Assembly: GCA_026393835.1 (NCBI GenBank)
Contig: JAPKZK010000066.1
Span: 62,001-126,000, forward strand
Source: Candidatus Aminicenantota bacterium
GTDB taxonomy: Bacteria; Acidobacteriota; Aminicenantia; UBA2199
DNA: 64,000 bases
Direction of reading: 5' to 3'
Of this stretch, positions 51,893 to 59,906 are shown in pieces. The notes beneath the pieces were generated by a model. The model saw nothing but the letters and a program-made list of their open reading frames with translations, was not told the DNA's origin and searched no databases. How positions within the stretch are numbered: the first letter of the stretch is position 1; every line of letters begins with the position of its first letter. The position numbers and the translations under genes are program-made.

Positions 51893-52645
51893 ATGACCAA
51901 CGGGGAATTTGAAAAACAGGTCCTGGATCACCTGGACATCGTCAAGATCATCGCGTCCAGGATACATGCCCGCATCTATTGGGCCGTGGACCTGGCGGAC
52001 CTGGTGCATACCGGCGTATTGGGCTTGATGGACGCGGCCCGTAAATACGACCCGGCCCGGGGCGTCAAGTTCTCCACCTATGCTTCGCTGCGCATCAAGG
52101 GGGCCATCGTGGATGAGCTGCGCAACCTGGACTGGGCTTCCCGACGCCAGAGGCAAAAGATCAAGGCCGTGGAAAACGCCTTTGCGACCCTCGAGGCCCA
52201 ACTGGGACGGCCCGCCAAAGAAGAGGAAGTGGCGGAAAGCCTGGACATGTCCCTCGCCGAATTCCAGGGTCTGCGGGATGAAGCCGGCGACGCCGGCATC
52301 GGCGTGTTCAGGATCGACGTCGAGGATGAAGCCAATATCACGGACAGTAAAATGTTGAAATATTACATCGATGAGACCCACGAATCCCCGGACCTGGTAA
52401 TGGAAAAGGAAGAAATGAAGAACTTACTGGTGGAGCTCATGAAAGCCCTGCCGGAAAAAGAGAAATTGGTTTTAAGTTTGTATTATCTCGAAGATTTGAA
52501 TTTGAAAGAAATTGGCAAAGTCATGGATTTAACCGATTCGCGCATTTCCCAACTGCGGACCGGCGCCATTTTAAGGCTGCGGGCCCGGCTCGCCGAGACA
52601 GCCCTTAAGAATAATATCCCGGCCCGGCAGATGTTTGGGAAATAA
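51893..52645 (+). CDS. fliA: Flagellar sigma factor FliA (sigma-28)
   Basis: 250 residues. Region 2 VDLADLVHTGVLGLMDAARK and GVKFSTYASLRIKGAIVDEL (typical FliA), region 3 RPAKEEEVAESLDMSLAEFQ and region 4 LPEKEKLVLSLYYLEDLNLK, ending in a DNA-binding helix (LTDSRISQLRTGAILRLR). Transcribes late flagellar genes. It follows flhG by 25 nt, as in many bacteria. Confidence 0.95.
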   Translation: MTNGEFEKQVLDHLDIVKIIASRIHARIYWAVDLADLVHTGVLGLMDAARKYDPARGVKFSTYASLRIKGAIVDELRNLDWASRRQRQKIKAVENAFATLEAQLGRPAKEEEVAESLDMSLAEFQGLRDEAGDAGIGVFRIDVEDEANITDSKMLKYYIDETHESPDLVMEKEEMKNLLVELMKALPEKEKLVLSLYYLEDLNLKEIGKVMDLTDSRISQLRTGAILRLRARLAETALKNNIPARQMFGK

Positions 52646-52657
52646 GGAGGCGAAAAA

Positions 52658-53701
52658 ATGGCCAAAGTACTATCACAAGAAGAAGTCGACGCCCTGCTGA
52701 ACGAGTTTTCAGAGGAAGAAGGACCCACGCTGCAGCCCCTGTCCGCTCGCGACGGCCGCGACGCGGCCCCCAGGCCCACCGCGGCCCGGAAAAGAGAAAA
52801 AGAGAAAGACCGCAAAGTATCCGGTTACAATTTCCGCCGGCCCGACCGCGTCTCCAAGGAGCAGCTCCGTTCCCTCCATTACCTCCACGACCATTTTGCC
52901 AGGAACTTTTCCTCTTCGCTTTCCGCGTACCTCCGGGCGTTGATCGATGTCAACCTCTATTCCGTGGAGCAGTTTACCTATTCCGAGTTTATCCTATCGC
53001 TGCCGGACCCCACCTACTTTAACGCCATTGCCATGAGCCCCCTTGAAGGCAACGCCATATTGGAAATCAACCCCAAAATCCTCTTTCCCATGATCGATAA
53101 AATACTGGGGGGTAAAGGCGAAGATTTTGCCGGCGGCATACGCAGTATTACCGACATCGAACGAACCCTGATCGAAGGCGTCGTCAAAATCGTCATGAAG
53201 GACCTGGAAGAGTCCTGGAAGCAGATCGCGAAATTACACCTGTCCATCGTGGCCACGGAAACATCGCCCCAATTGATCCAGGTAGTAGCCCCCAATGAGA
53301 TCGTGGTGCTGATCGTTTTCGAGTTAAAAGTCGGCGAAGCCAGGGGGTTTATGAATTTCTGTATCCCCGCCATCGTGCTGGAACCCATTTCCAAACGGTT
53401 CTCCCAGGATTGGTACGCCGACAAGGCCAAAACCAGCGTGGATGAAATAAAAAAGATCAAATTGAACCTGTTAAAAACCAATATCAAGTTGGCGGCCGGA
53501 ATCTACGGCAATACGATCACCGCCCGGGATCTCATCGGTTTAAAACCCGGGGATGTGATCAAGCTGGAATCCAGGGTCACAGACCCCTTAACCGTCGAAT
53601 TAAACGGCGTTAAAAAATACAATGCCTACCAGGTTAAGCATAGTGAAAAGAAAACAGTACAGGTGGTGGATTTAATTCCCAGGGAGTTTAAAAATGAGTA
53701 A
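52658..53701 (+). CDS. fliM: Flagellar switch protein FliM
   Basis: 347 residues; RBS AAGGAGG. The N-terminus LSQEEVDALLNEFSEEEGPT is the CheY-P binding peptide, followed by NFRRPDRVSKEQLRSLHYLH. The middle domain has LEGNAILEINPKILFPMIDK and FAGGIRSITDIE; a C-terminal SpoA domain follows. Overlaps the next gene by 8 nt. Confidence 0.95.
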   Translation: MAKVLSQEEVDALLNEFSEEEGPTLQPLSARDGRDAAPRPTAARKREKEKDRKVSGYNFRRPDRVSKEQLRSLHYLHDHFARNFSSSLSAYLRALIDVNLYSVEQFTYSEFILSLPDPTYFNAIAMSPLEGNAILEINPKILFPMIDKILGGKGEDFAGGIRSITDIERTLIEGVVKIVMKDLEESWKQIAKLHLSIVATETSPQLIQVVAPNEIVVLIVFELKVGEARGFMNFCIPAIVLEPISKRFSQDWYADKAKTSVDEIKKIKLNLLKTNIKLAAGIYGNTITARDLIGLKPGDVIKLESRVTDPLTVELNGVKKYNAYQVKHSEKKTVQVVDLIPREFKNE

Positions 53702-54632
53702 CGTCAACGAGCAATTTAAAAAAATAGTAGTCGAGAACTGGACGTCCGTATACAATACCATATTAGGAAGAGATGTCGTCTTGACCGTCAATTCCGTGCA
53801 GGTCAAAACCAAGAAGGAAGCGGCCCATTTAGTGCGCGGTTTACAAGCCTTTGTCAACCTGGCTTACGGCGAGTCGCCCGGGGAAGCGCTGGTGCTGGGG
53901 TCGCGGAAAAAGTTAGTATCCATTATTGCCAACATGATGATCGGCCTGGATTCATTCAGGGACGACATTACCGCGGCCGATAAGGACGCTTTCGCGGAAG
54001 CCGTGACCCAGATGTTTACCGCCTGCCAGGCGCCGTTAAAAGAGGCCTTCGATATGGATATGCGGTTCCGGGATATCGTTTTCGTCGAATCCGGGGACCC
54101 CCTCCAACACATTGCCTCCAATACCGTCCAGGTGTGGATCATCACTTTTGAGCTGCCCGGTATTGCCGTGGAGAAATTTGTCATCATGGCCCCTGAGAAC
54201 TTTGCGGCCGCCGCCAACGAGGAGGAAGACCGGATCGGTAATATCATGATGGACCCCGTCGGCGGCGGCGGCGCCAAACGCACCGCGCCCGCGGCGAAAG
54301 TTTCCGCGCCCGCGCCCTCGCACGACCGCACCCGCGTCGGTTTTGGCGTCGGCGCCGGCGTCGGCGCCGGCAGTTCCAATATCGACCTGCTAATGGATGT
54401 GGAACTGCCCATTACCGTGCGCGTCGGCGCCACCGAAATGAAACTCATCGATATCATGCGCCTGGGACTGGGCAGCATCATCGAACTGGAAAAAATGGTG
54501 GATGAGCCCGTGGAGATCCTGGCCAACGACAAACTGGTGGCCAAAGGCGAAGTCGTGATTTGCGACGGCAACTACGCCGTTAAAATCACCGAGGTCCGGA
54601 GCAAGGAGGAACGTATCCGGTCCCTGGTTTGA
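53694..54632 (+). CDS. FliY-like switch protein (CheC-like domain plus FliN domain)
   Basis: 312 residues. The N-terminal 170 residues are CheC/CheX-like (AFVNLAYGESPGEALVLGSR, AAADKDAFAEAVTQMFTACQ-type helices). A Gly/Ala-rich linker follows (VGFGVGAGVGAGSSN), then a FliN/SpoA domain (LMDVELPITVRVGATEMKLI, LANDKLVAKGEVVICDGNYA). This matches FliY, which combines CheY-P phosphatase and switch roles. The N-terminal CheC consensus helix for phosphatase activity is only partly visible, so activity is uncertain. It overlaps fliM by 8 nt. Confidence 0.85.
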   Translation: MSNVNEQFKKIVVENWTSVYNTILGRDVVLTVNSVQVKTKKEAAHLVRGLQAFVNLAYGESPGEALVLGSRKKLVSIIANMMIGLDSFRDDITAADKDAFAEAVTQMFTACQAPLKEAFDMDMRFRDIVFVESGDPLQHIASNTVQVWIITFELPGIAVEKFVIMAPENFAAAANEEEDRIGNIMMDPVGGGGAKRTAPAAKVSAPAPSHDRTRVGFGVGAGVGAGSSNIDLLMDVELPITVRVGATEMKLIDIMRLGLGSIIELEKMVDEPVEILANDKLVAKGEVVICDGNYAVKITEVRSKEERIRSLV

Positions 54633-54653
54633 AAAGAGGTCGCCGGAGAAACG

Positions 54654-54688
54654 CGAATAGCGAAAAGCGAAAAGCGAAGAGCGAAAAG
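54654..54688. repeat. Heptanucleotide tract (CGAAAAG) x5 before cheR
   Basis: Five 7-nt units (CGAATAG, CGAAAAG, CGAAAAG, CGAAGAG, CGAAAAG) end 2 nt before the cheR ATG at 54691 and take the place of a normal RBS. Confidence 0.8.
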
Positions 54689-54690
54689 CG

Positions 54691-55539
54691 ATGACGGAAG
54701 AACGAAAACTAACCAACGCCCAATTCATCGAGCTCCAGGATTTCATCTACAAAAAATCCGGCATGTTTTTCCCCTTATCCCGGAAGAATTACATCGAACA
54801 AAAAGTGCTCAAACGCATCGAAACCCTGGACTATAAAAATTTCAGCGATTATTTAACAATATTAAAAAAAGAATTACTCCAGGCGGAGATACTTAACCTA
54901 TTCAATGAGATCACCGTGAACGAGACGTTTTTTTTCCGCGACCAGCCCCAGTTGGAGGCCCTGGAAACGCATATTATCCCGCGCCTGGCGGCCAACGGCA
55001 GGAAAAGCATCGCGATCTTGAGCGCCGGTTGTTCTTCCGGCGAGGAGCCCTATACCCTGGCCATGATCCTGCGGGAGAAGTTCCCCCATTTGCCCTTTAC
55101 CATCTGCGGGATCGATATTTCCGACCAGGTGATTGCCAAAGCCGGCCGCGCCGAATATACCCGCTCCGCTGTCCGGCGCGTTCCCCCCGCCTACTTAACA
55201 AAGTATTTTATAGAAATGGAAAACGGCAACCTCAAGTTTCGCGACGAATACAAAAGCGGCGTCTCCTTTAAAAAAATGAACCTCATGGAACTGGGGGCGT
55301 CGCCCGGTCTCAAGTTCACCCGTTTTGATGTGGTTTTTTGCAGGTATGTCTTGATCTATTTCGATCGGGATTCCAAACAAAGGGTAATCGATGCGTTCCA
55401 TGAAAAAATCGCGGACAACGGGTATTTAATCCTGGGCAATTCCGAGTCCCTCTCTTCCGCGCTGGGTAATTTCAAAATACTCCATTTCCCTTCCGCGATT
55501 ATTTATCATCGAAGCAGCGCCATGGAGGTTTTAACATGA
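54691..55539 (+). CDS. cheR: Chemotaxis methyltransferase CheR
   Basis: 282 residues. N-terminal helical domain (LQDFIYKKSGMFFPLSRKNY), then the SAM-binding core: ITVNETFFFRDQPQLEALET, SAGCSSGEEPYTLAMILREK, ICGIDISDQVIAKA and FDVVFCRYVLIYFDRDSKQR. It methylates chemoreceptor glutamates. It couples to the HDOD gene by ATGA. Confidence 0.95.
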   Translation: MTEERKLTNAQFIELQDFIYKKSGMFFPLSRKNYIEQKVLKRIETLDYKNFSDYLTILKKELLQAEILNLFNEITVNETFFFRDQPQLEALETHIIPRLAANGRKSIAILSAGCSSGEEPYTLAMILREKFPHLPFTICGIDISDQVIAKAGRAEYTRSAVRRVPPAYLTKYFIEMENGNLKFRDEYKSGVSFKKMNLMELGASPGLKFTRFDVVFCRYVLIYFDRDSKQRVIDAFHEKIADNGYLILGNSESLSSALGNFKILHFPSAIIYHRSSAMEVLT

Positions 55540-56372
55540 AGGGCGTCATGGAGAAAGCAAGGAACGCAGCCGGCCGGGTAGGCGATTTCCCGCCCATTCC
55601 CACCGTGATATTAGAGTCCATCAAACTACTCAACGACCCTTCGGCCACCGTGAAAACAATCCAGGAGCAAATACTGTTGGACCAATCATTAACCGCATTC
55701 ATATTAAAAGTGGCCAATTCCGCCCTTTACGGGCTCATGAGAGAGGTTACCACCGTCAGTTATGCCATCAATCTCATGGGCTACAATACCACCAAATCCA
55801 TATTAACCGCCTATCTTTCAAAGAATCTATACAGCGCCCGGGGCGGCAAATTAATCCAGAATGTATTGTGGCGGCACTCCATATCTACCGCCGTATTGGG
55901 AAAAACCATGGCCGAGCACCTGGAAATGACCAATCCCGAAGAAGTCTTTATTGCCGGGCTGCTTCATGACATCGGGAAAGGCGTGTTATTAAAAAACAAA
56001 ACCGCTGAGTTCGAGAAAATCGTTCAACTGATTTACAACGATAAAAAAACTTCTATCCAGGCCGAGCAAGAAGTGTTGGGTTTTACCCATGTGGAAGTCG
56101 GGTATCTTTTGATGCAAAACTGGCGTTTTTCCGAAAGGATCATGGAGACGCTTGTATATCATCATAATATCCTGGAATACAGGGGGGACAACTTAATGGC
56201 GCCGGTGGTGAGTCTGGCCAACAAATCCAGTCACCGTCTCGATTATTCGTTCGATAAACCCGGGTTCCAGTTAACTGAGCTGCCGGTTTTACAACTAACC
56301 GAAAAGACGTTGGCGGAAATCGAGGAAGAGGCTGAAGAAGAAATAAAAAATTACCTGGAGGTATTCGGCTAA
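55536..56372 (+). CDS. HDOD domain protein 1
   Basis: 278 residues with the HDOD core (FPPIPTVILESIKLLNDPSA, LKVANSALYGLMREVTTVSY, EEVFIAGLLHDIGKGVLLKN), keeping the HDIGK motif. HDOD proteins are signalling adaptors related to HD hydrolases; some act in motility and type IV pili control. It overlaps the following HDOD gene by one base. Confidence 0.88.
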   Translation: MKGVMEKARNAAGRVGDFPPIPTVILESIKLLNDPSATVKTIQEQILLDQSLTAFILKVANSALYGLMREVTTVSYAINLMGYNTTKSILTAYLSKNLYSARGGKLIQNVLWRHSISTAVLGKTMAEHLEMTNPEEVFIAGLLHDIGKGVLLKNKTAEFEKIVQLIYNDKKTSIQAEQEVLGFTHVEVGYLLMQNWRFSERIMETLVYHHNILEYRGDNLMAPVVSLANKSSHRLDYSFDKPGFQLTELPVLQLTEKTLAEIEEEAEEEIKNYLEVFG

Positions 56373-57295
56373 TGAGGGATAAACAAAACCTTTTGAATGA
56401 ATTGTTTCCCGCTTCGCGGCAGTTGCCGACCCTGCCCATGTTTTACCTGGAAGTGAGCCGGATGCTGGATAATCCCATTTCTTCCAGCCGGGAGATTTCC
56501 CTCATGTTAATGAAGGACCAGGCCATGGTGGCCAGGATATTAAAACTCTCCAACAGCGCCCTGTACACCAAACCCCAGGAGATAACCAACCTGGCCAATG
56601 CCGTTACTTACCTGGGCACGCAGACATTAAGGAACATCATCCTGCAGATAGCCATGGTGCGGATGTTTCCTTTCGATAAGAAGGATATACCCCAATTTAG
56701 CGCCGTAACGTTCTGGGAGCATTCGTTGGGGACCGCATATTTCACCAATACCCTGGAGAAGAAATTAAATTTGCCGGTGAGCGAGGATTATTACATCGGT
56801 GGGTTGCTTCATGATCTCGGTAAGCTTATGATTTACCAGTATTACACCGGCGAGTTTAAAGAGATTATCCGCCGGCAGGTGCAGGAAAATGTCGCCTGTG
56901 ATGCGGCGGAAGAAAAAGTATTAGGGGTGAATCACGCCGATATCGGCGAGTACCTGGCGCGGCAGTGGCAATTTAAATCCACGGTTGTAGCCGCCATCCG
57001 GGACCACCACAAAGTATTGCCGACGGCGGCGGCGTCGTCGTCAGGGGAGCACCCGGTACATGCCGTCGTGGTACGCATCGCCAATATGTTTGCCAAAGCG
57101 GCCGGGCTCTGTTTCCCCTGGGATAAGCGCGTTTTCGATATCGTGGGCGATCCCTCCTGGGAAGTCCTTAAAACCCATGCCCCCGGGAAAGTGGATGTGG
57201 AAAGGTTGACTTTTGAAATCCGGGATGAAGCCGAGAATATCAAAGCGTCCGTTAAAGAGCTTTTAAGCAGCAAAAAACAGCGCATGGAGGCCTGA
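56372..57295 (+). CDS. HDOD domain protein 2
   Basis: 307 residues: LPTLPMFYLEVSRMLDNPIS, ILKLSNSALYTKPQEITNLA, YYIGGLLHDLGKLMIYQYYT and VAAIRDHHKVLPT. A close functional partner of the preceding HDOD protein; the tandem pair lies between cheR and the coiled-coil protein in the flagellar operon. Confidence 0.88.
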   Translation: MRDKQNLLNELFPASRQLPTLPMFYLEVSRMLDNPISSSREISLMLMKDQAMVARILKLSNSALYTKPQEITNLANAVTYLGTQTLRNIILQIAMVRMFPFDKKDIPQFSAVTFWEHSLGTAYFTNTLEKKLNLPVSEDYYIGGLLHDLGKLMIYQYYTGEFKEIIRRQVQENVACDAAEEKVLGVNHADIGEYLARQWQFKSTVVAAIRDHHKVLPTAAASSSGEHPVHAVVVRIANMFAKAAGLCFPWDKRVFDIVGDPSWEVLKTHAPGKVDVERLTFEIRDEAENIKASVKELLSSKKQRMEA

Positions 57296-57299
57296 GCTC

Positions 57300-57758
57300 A
57301 TGTCCATAACAACCATCATACATATCGTGGTGGAGATAGCGATTCTTGTTATCCTGGTGGTTCTATTCGCTTATACCGTCAAAAAACTGGAAGCCAGGAT
57401 CAAGCAACTGGAGAACAAAGTAACCCATTTATCCACTATCAGTAGGTATTTCCCCGAGTTCATCGAAAAAGGGGAAACCATCACGAAGAATATTACCGAG
57501 GACCTGTTGTTGAAGCAGGATGTCTTAAAGAAATTAATTATCGAAGCGGAAAAAGCGTCGGAGAAATTGAGTTATGTGGAAGAGAAGATAAAAGAGAAGA
57601 AATTGGACAAGGTCACCATCGATAAAGTATTGATCCTGGTGAACCAGGGATTTACGCCGTCAGAGATAGCCGACAGGTTGAATATTCCATTGGGGGAGAT
57701 CGAATTGATCATTAAGTTGCGCAAGTATCTCAGTTCGCCCATCAAGGAAAAGCTTTAA
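57300..57758 (+). CDS. DUF2802-like membrane coiled-coil protein
   Basis: 152 residues. One membrane helix (IVVEIAILVILVVLFAYTVK), a coiled coil (KKLEARIKQLENKVTHLSTI), and a C-terminal helix-turn-helix-like segment (VLILVNQGFTPSEIADRLNI, PLGEIELIIKLRKYL). It resembles DUF2802 proteins found in flagellar loci. It starts 4 nt after the second HDOD gene and closes the operon; array D begins 44 nt later. Confidence 0.75.
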   Translation: MSITTIIHIVVEIAILVILVVLFAYTVKKLEARIKQLENKVTHLSTISRYFPEFIEKGETITKNITEDLLLKQDVLKKLIIEAEKASEKLSYVEEKIKEKKLDKVTIDKVLILVNQGFTPSEIADRLNIPLGEIELIIKLRKYLSSPIKEKL

Positions 57759-57802
57759 CCAAAATAGCCGCTAAGGTCCCGGCGGGACAATTACCTCCTT
57801 AT

Positions 57803-58390
57803 GACCCGACACTGCCCCGGGAAGGAACGTGATCGCATGGAGATGAGGCGACGTTGAGTCTCGATGAAGCGTGATCGCATGAGGCGGACCAAAATTTGTC
57901 TCCGGGGGATGGAATATTTCATGGAGATGAGGCGACGTAGGGTCTCGAAGAGGCGTGATCGCTTGAGATGGATGCATATATGCATCCATGGGACACAAAA
58001 TCGCTTGAGGTAGATGAAAAATTGCCTACCCGGGATGAAAAATTTCATAGGGAGGACCAAAATTTGTCTCAAGGAGATGGAAAATTTCATGAAGAGGAGG
58101 CGATTTTTGTTCCCGGGGATGGTTCATCGCATGGTCAGGAGGCGACGTCGGTTCTCAAGGATGCGTGATCGCTTGAGGCGGATGCATATATGCATCCACG
58201 GGACAAAAAATCGCTTGAGGTAGATGAAAAATTGTCTCCCCAGGATGAAAAATTTCATGGGGAGGACCAAAATTTGTCTCCACGGGATGGTTCATCGCAT
58301 GAGCCGGACCAAAATTTGTCACGATGGGAGGCAAAATTGCATGAGCCGGACGAAAAATTGGATCGATGGGATGCATGATCGCATGGCGCC
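57803..58390. repeat. 21-nt tandem array D (28 units)
   Basis: Twenty-eight uninterrupted 21-nt units. Typical units carry GACCAAAATTTGTCTCC, GATGAAAAATTTCATGG, GATGGTTCATCGCATG or GAGGCGACGT. Two unit types tend to alternate (42-nt periodicity). Units 8-13 are repeated as units 18-23, a 210-nt higher-order repeat, including GATGCATATATGCATC at 57971 and 58181, which is a perfect palindrome. Several frames on both strands are open; heptads read EDQNLSP, DEKFHGE. It lies between the flagellar and CRISPR operons and must not be confused with a CRISPR array. Confidence 0.93.
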
Positions 58391-58457
58391 GAGGAAATGG
58401 CGCTTATGGCCGAACTTCTTCTATCTTTTTCCTGCCCCTTTCCTCTTAAAAAAGAAT

Positions 58458-58486
58458 TTGACAATGGTCCGGCATTGTGATATGGT
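58458..58486 (+). promoter_or_regulatory. Promoter upstream of the type III operon
   Basis: TTGACA (58458-58463), 17-nt spacer, TATGGT (58481-58486). It drives first the 29-residue signal-peptide frame at 58527 and, by read-through, the CARF nuclease and cas genes. Confidence 0.6.
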
Positions 58487-58526
58487 TTCTTCTAATCTGT
58501 TGGGAAAAATTAAATAGGAGGGCGCA

Positions 58527-58616
58527 ATGGGTGTGAAGATGAAAGCAAGGCTCATTCTAACGGTCATGGTGTGTCTTCTCTGTGCGGCCGGGTTTGCCCA
58601 GAAAAAAGACTGGTGA
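58527..58616 (+). CDS. Orphan signal-peptide ORF (29 residues)
   Basis: ATG 58527 behind AGGAGGG. It encodes a complete signal peptide, MKARLILTVMVCLLCAAGFA, preceded by MGVK and followed only by QKKDW and a stop. This is probably the stub of an exported protein whose body was lost when the CRISPR genes were joined to this promoter; it could instead act as a short leader. The stop lies 5 nt before the next ATG. Confidence 0.5.
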   Translation: MGVKMKARLILTVMVCLLCAAGFAQKKDW

Positions 58617-58621
58617 ACAAG

Positions 58622-59896
58622 ATGGATATACTGATTTTATTATTGGGTGGCAACCCCCTACCTAATTTCATTATTGCCGATTATTTATTGAATTCGGGCA
58701 GAGACGACCGGGATGACCTTCCTATTCCTGGTAAAATTTTCTTAGTGTCTACGGAGCGAACAAAAAATTTCTGCGAATCTATTATCGAACTGCTCAGAAA
58801 AAAACATAAAGGAGATTTTCCACAAACGGAAGAGATAGAACTATACGATAAACATCGTTTCCCCAAAACTATCCAGGAGAAAATTAAAGAGAAAATAAAA
58901 AAGTCATTTGAAAATAGCCACGCAATCGATTCGATCCACCTGGGCTATACTGGTGGAACCAAACCGATGGCGGCCAATGCCTTTGCTGCTGCTATCGAAT
59001 TTGTCCACGAAAACAATTTAAAATTAATCCTGTCCGACTTGAACCCGGATAATTTTAAATTAACCACCTTCACCGTAAATTCAAATGCCAGGATGACGGA
59101 AGAAAAAAACTTCCCAGGAAAAGGAGATTTGCGGGATTATGTCCATTTAGATATCGATGAAATTTTTGCTCTTCATGAAATGAAGCCCATTAAGAAAAAA
59201 AAGGAAAACTTCATCTTAAATGGCGCTATGGTCGATATCATCCCTTTCAGCCTGGCCATGGCATCGGATTATAAAAAAGGCGCCAGGCGGAATCGATTCC
59301 TGGGAATTTCGAAAGAACTAGCCAAAACCGATCCGAAACTCAATGAAAAAATTGTTTCCAATCACCCTTACTTAAAAGGCATTTTCGATGAAAAATATAA
59401 TCTGATAATCTCCACGGGTCAGTTCGATCAATTCGTCTGTGGCAAGTGGTTGGAGCACTACTTGTATTCAAGCCTCAAAAAAATTGAAAGAGAACTTAAA
59501 ATTACATTTTCAACAATAAGGATGAATGTTGAAGCTGAATACGAAAAACGAAAATGCGAAATCGATGTGATTGCTATGAGGGGATTCCAGATGTTCCTGT
59601 TCTCCTGCACCACATCGCAAAAAATAAAACTCGTTAAACAAAAAGCGTTCGAGGCCCTATTCCGTGCTGAACAGTTGGGTGGTGAACATGCTAAAGTGGT
59701 CGTGGTCTCCACCATGTTTAACACCCCGGGTATACCCGGTAAGATAAAGTTTTCAAGGAAAAGTAACATCCGGGAATTGGAAAAAGATTTAAAGCAATTC
59801 AACGCCGACCAGAAATGCGAATCGATAGGGATCGATGAACTCTCGAACGAAAAAGAACTCATCCGGAAATTATCCAATATTATAAATCGAAATTAG
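58622..59896 (+). CDS. Card1/Can2-like CARF nuclease (DUF1887 type)
   Basis: 424 residues from ATG 58622; a longer frame from 58571 overlaps the orphan ORF. The N-terminal CARF domain starts MDILILLLGGNPLPNFIIAD, with FLVSTERTKNFCESI and the ligand-loop HLGYTGGTKPMAANAFAAA. The C-terminal nuclease has YEKRKCEIDVIAMRGFQMFL followed by FSCTTSQKIKLVKQKAFEAL, a PD-(D/E)xK-like core (Asp in EIDV, a conserved Lys in the SCTTSQK stretch). Such enzymes are activated by cyclic oligoadenylate from Cas10 and cleave DNA or RNA. Position directly before cas10 supports this. Confidence 0.82.
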   Translation: MDILILLLGGNPLPNFIIADYLLNSGRDDRDDLPIPGKIFLVSTERTKNFCESIIELLRKKHKGDFPQTEEIELYDKHRFPKTIQEKIKEKIKKSFENSHAIDSIHLGYTGGTKPMAANAFAAAIEFVHENNLKLILSDLNPDNFKLTTFTVNSNARMTEEKNFPGKGDLRDYVHLDIDEIFALHEMKPIKKKKENFILNGAMVDIIPFSLAMASDYKKGARRNRFLGISKELAKTDPKLNEKIVSNHPYLKGIFDEKYNLIISTGQFDQFVCGKWLEHYLYSSLKKIERELKITFSTIRMNVEAEYEKRKCEIDVIAMRGFQMFLFSCTTSQKIKLVKQKAFEALFRAEQLGGEHAKVVVVSTMFNTPGIPGKIKFSRKSNIRELEKDLKQFNADQKCESIGIDELSNEKELIRKLSNIINRN

Positions 59897-59906
59897 GAGG
59901 TAGGTC

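Noticed and set aside
57803..58390. CRISPR array next to the type III cas operon
   Set aside because: Units are 21 nt and directly abutting, with no alternation of identical repeats and unique spacers of 30-40 nt.
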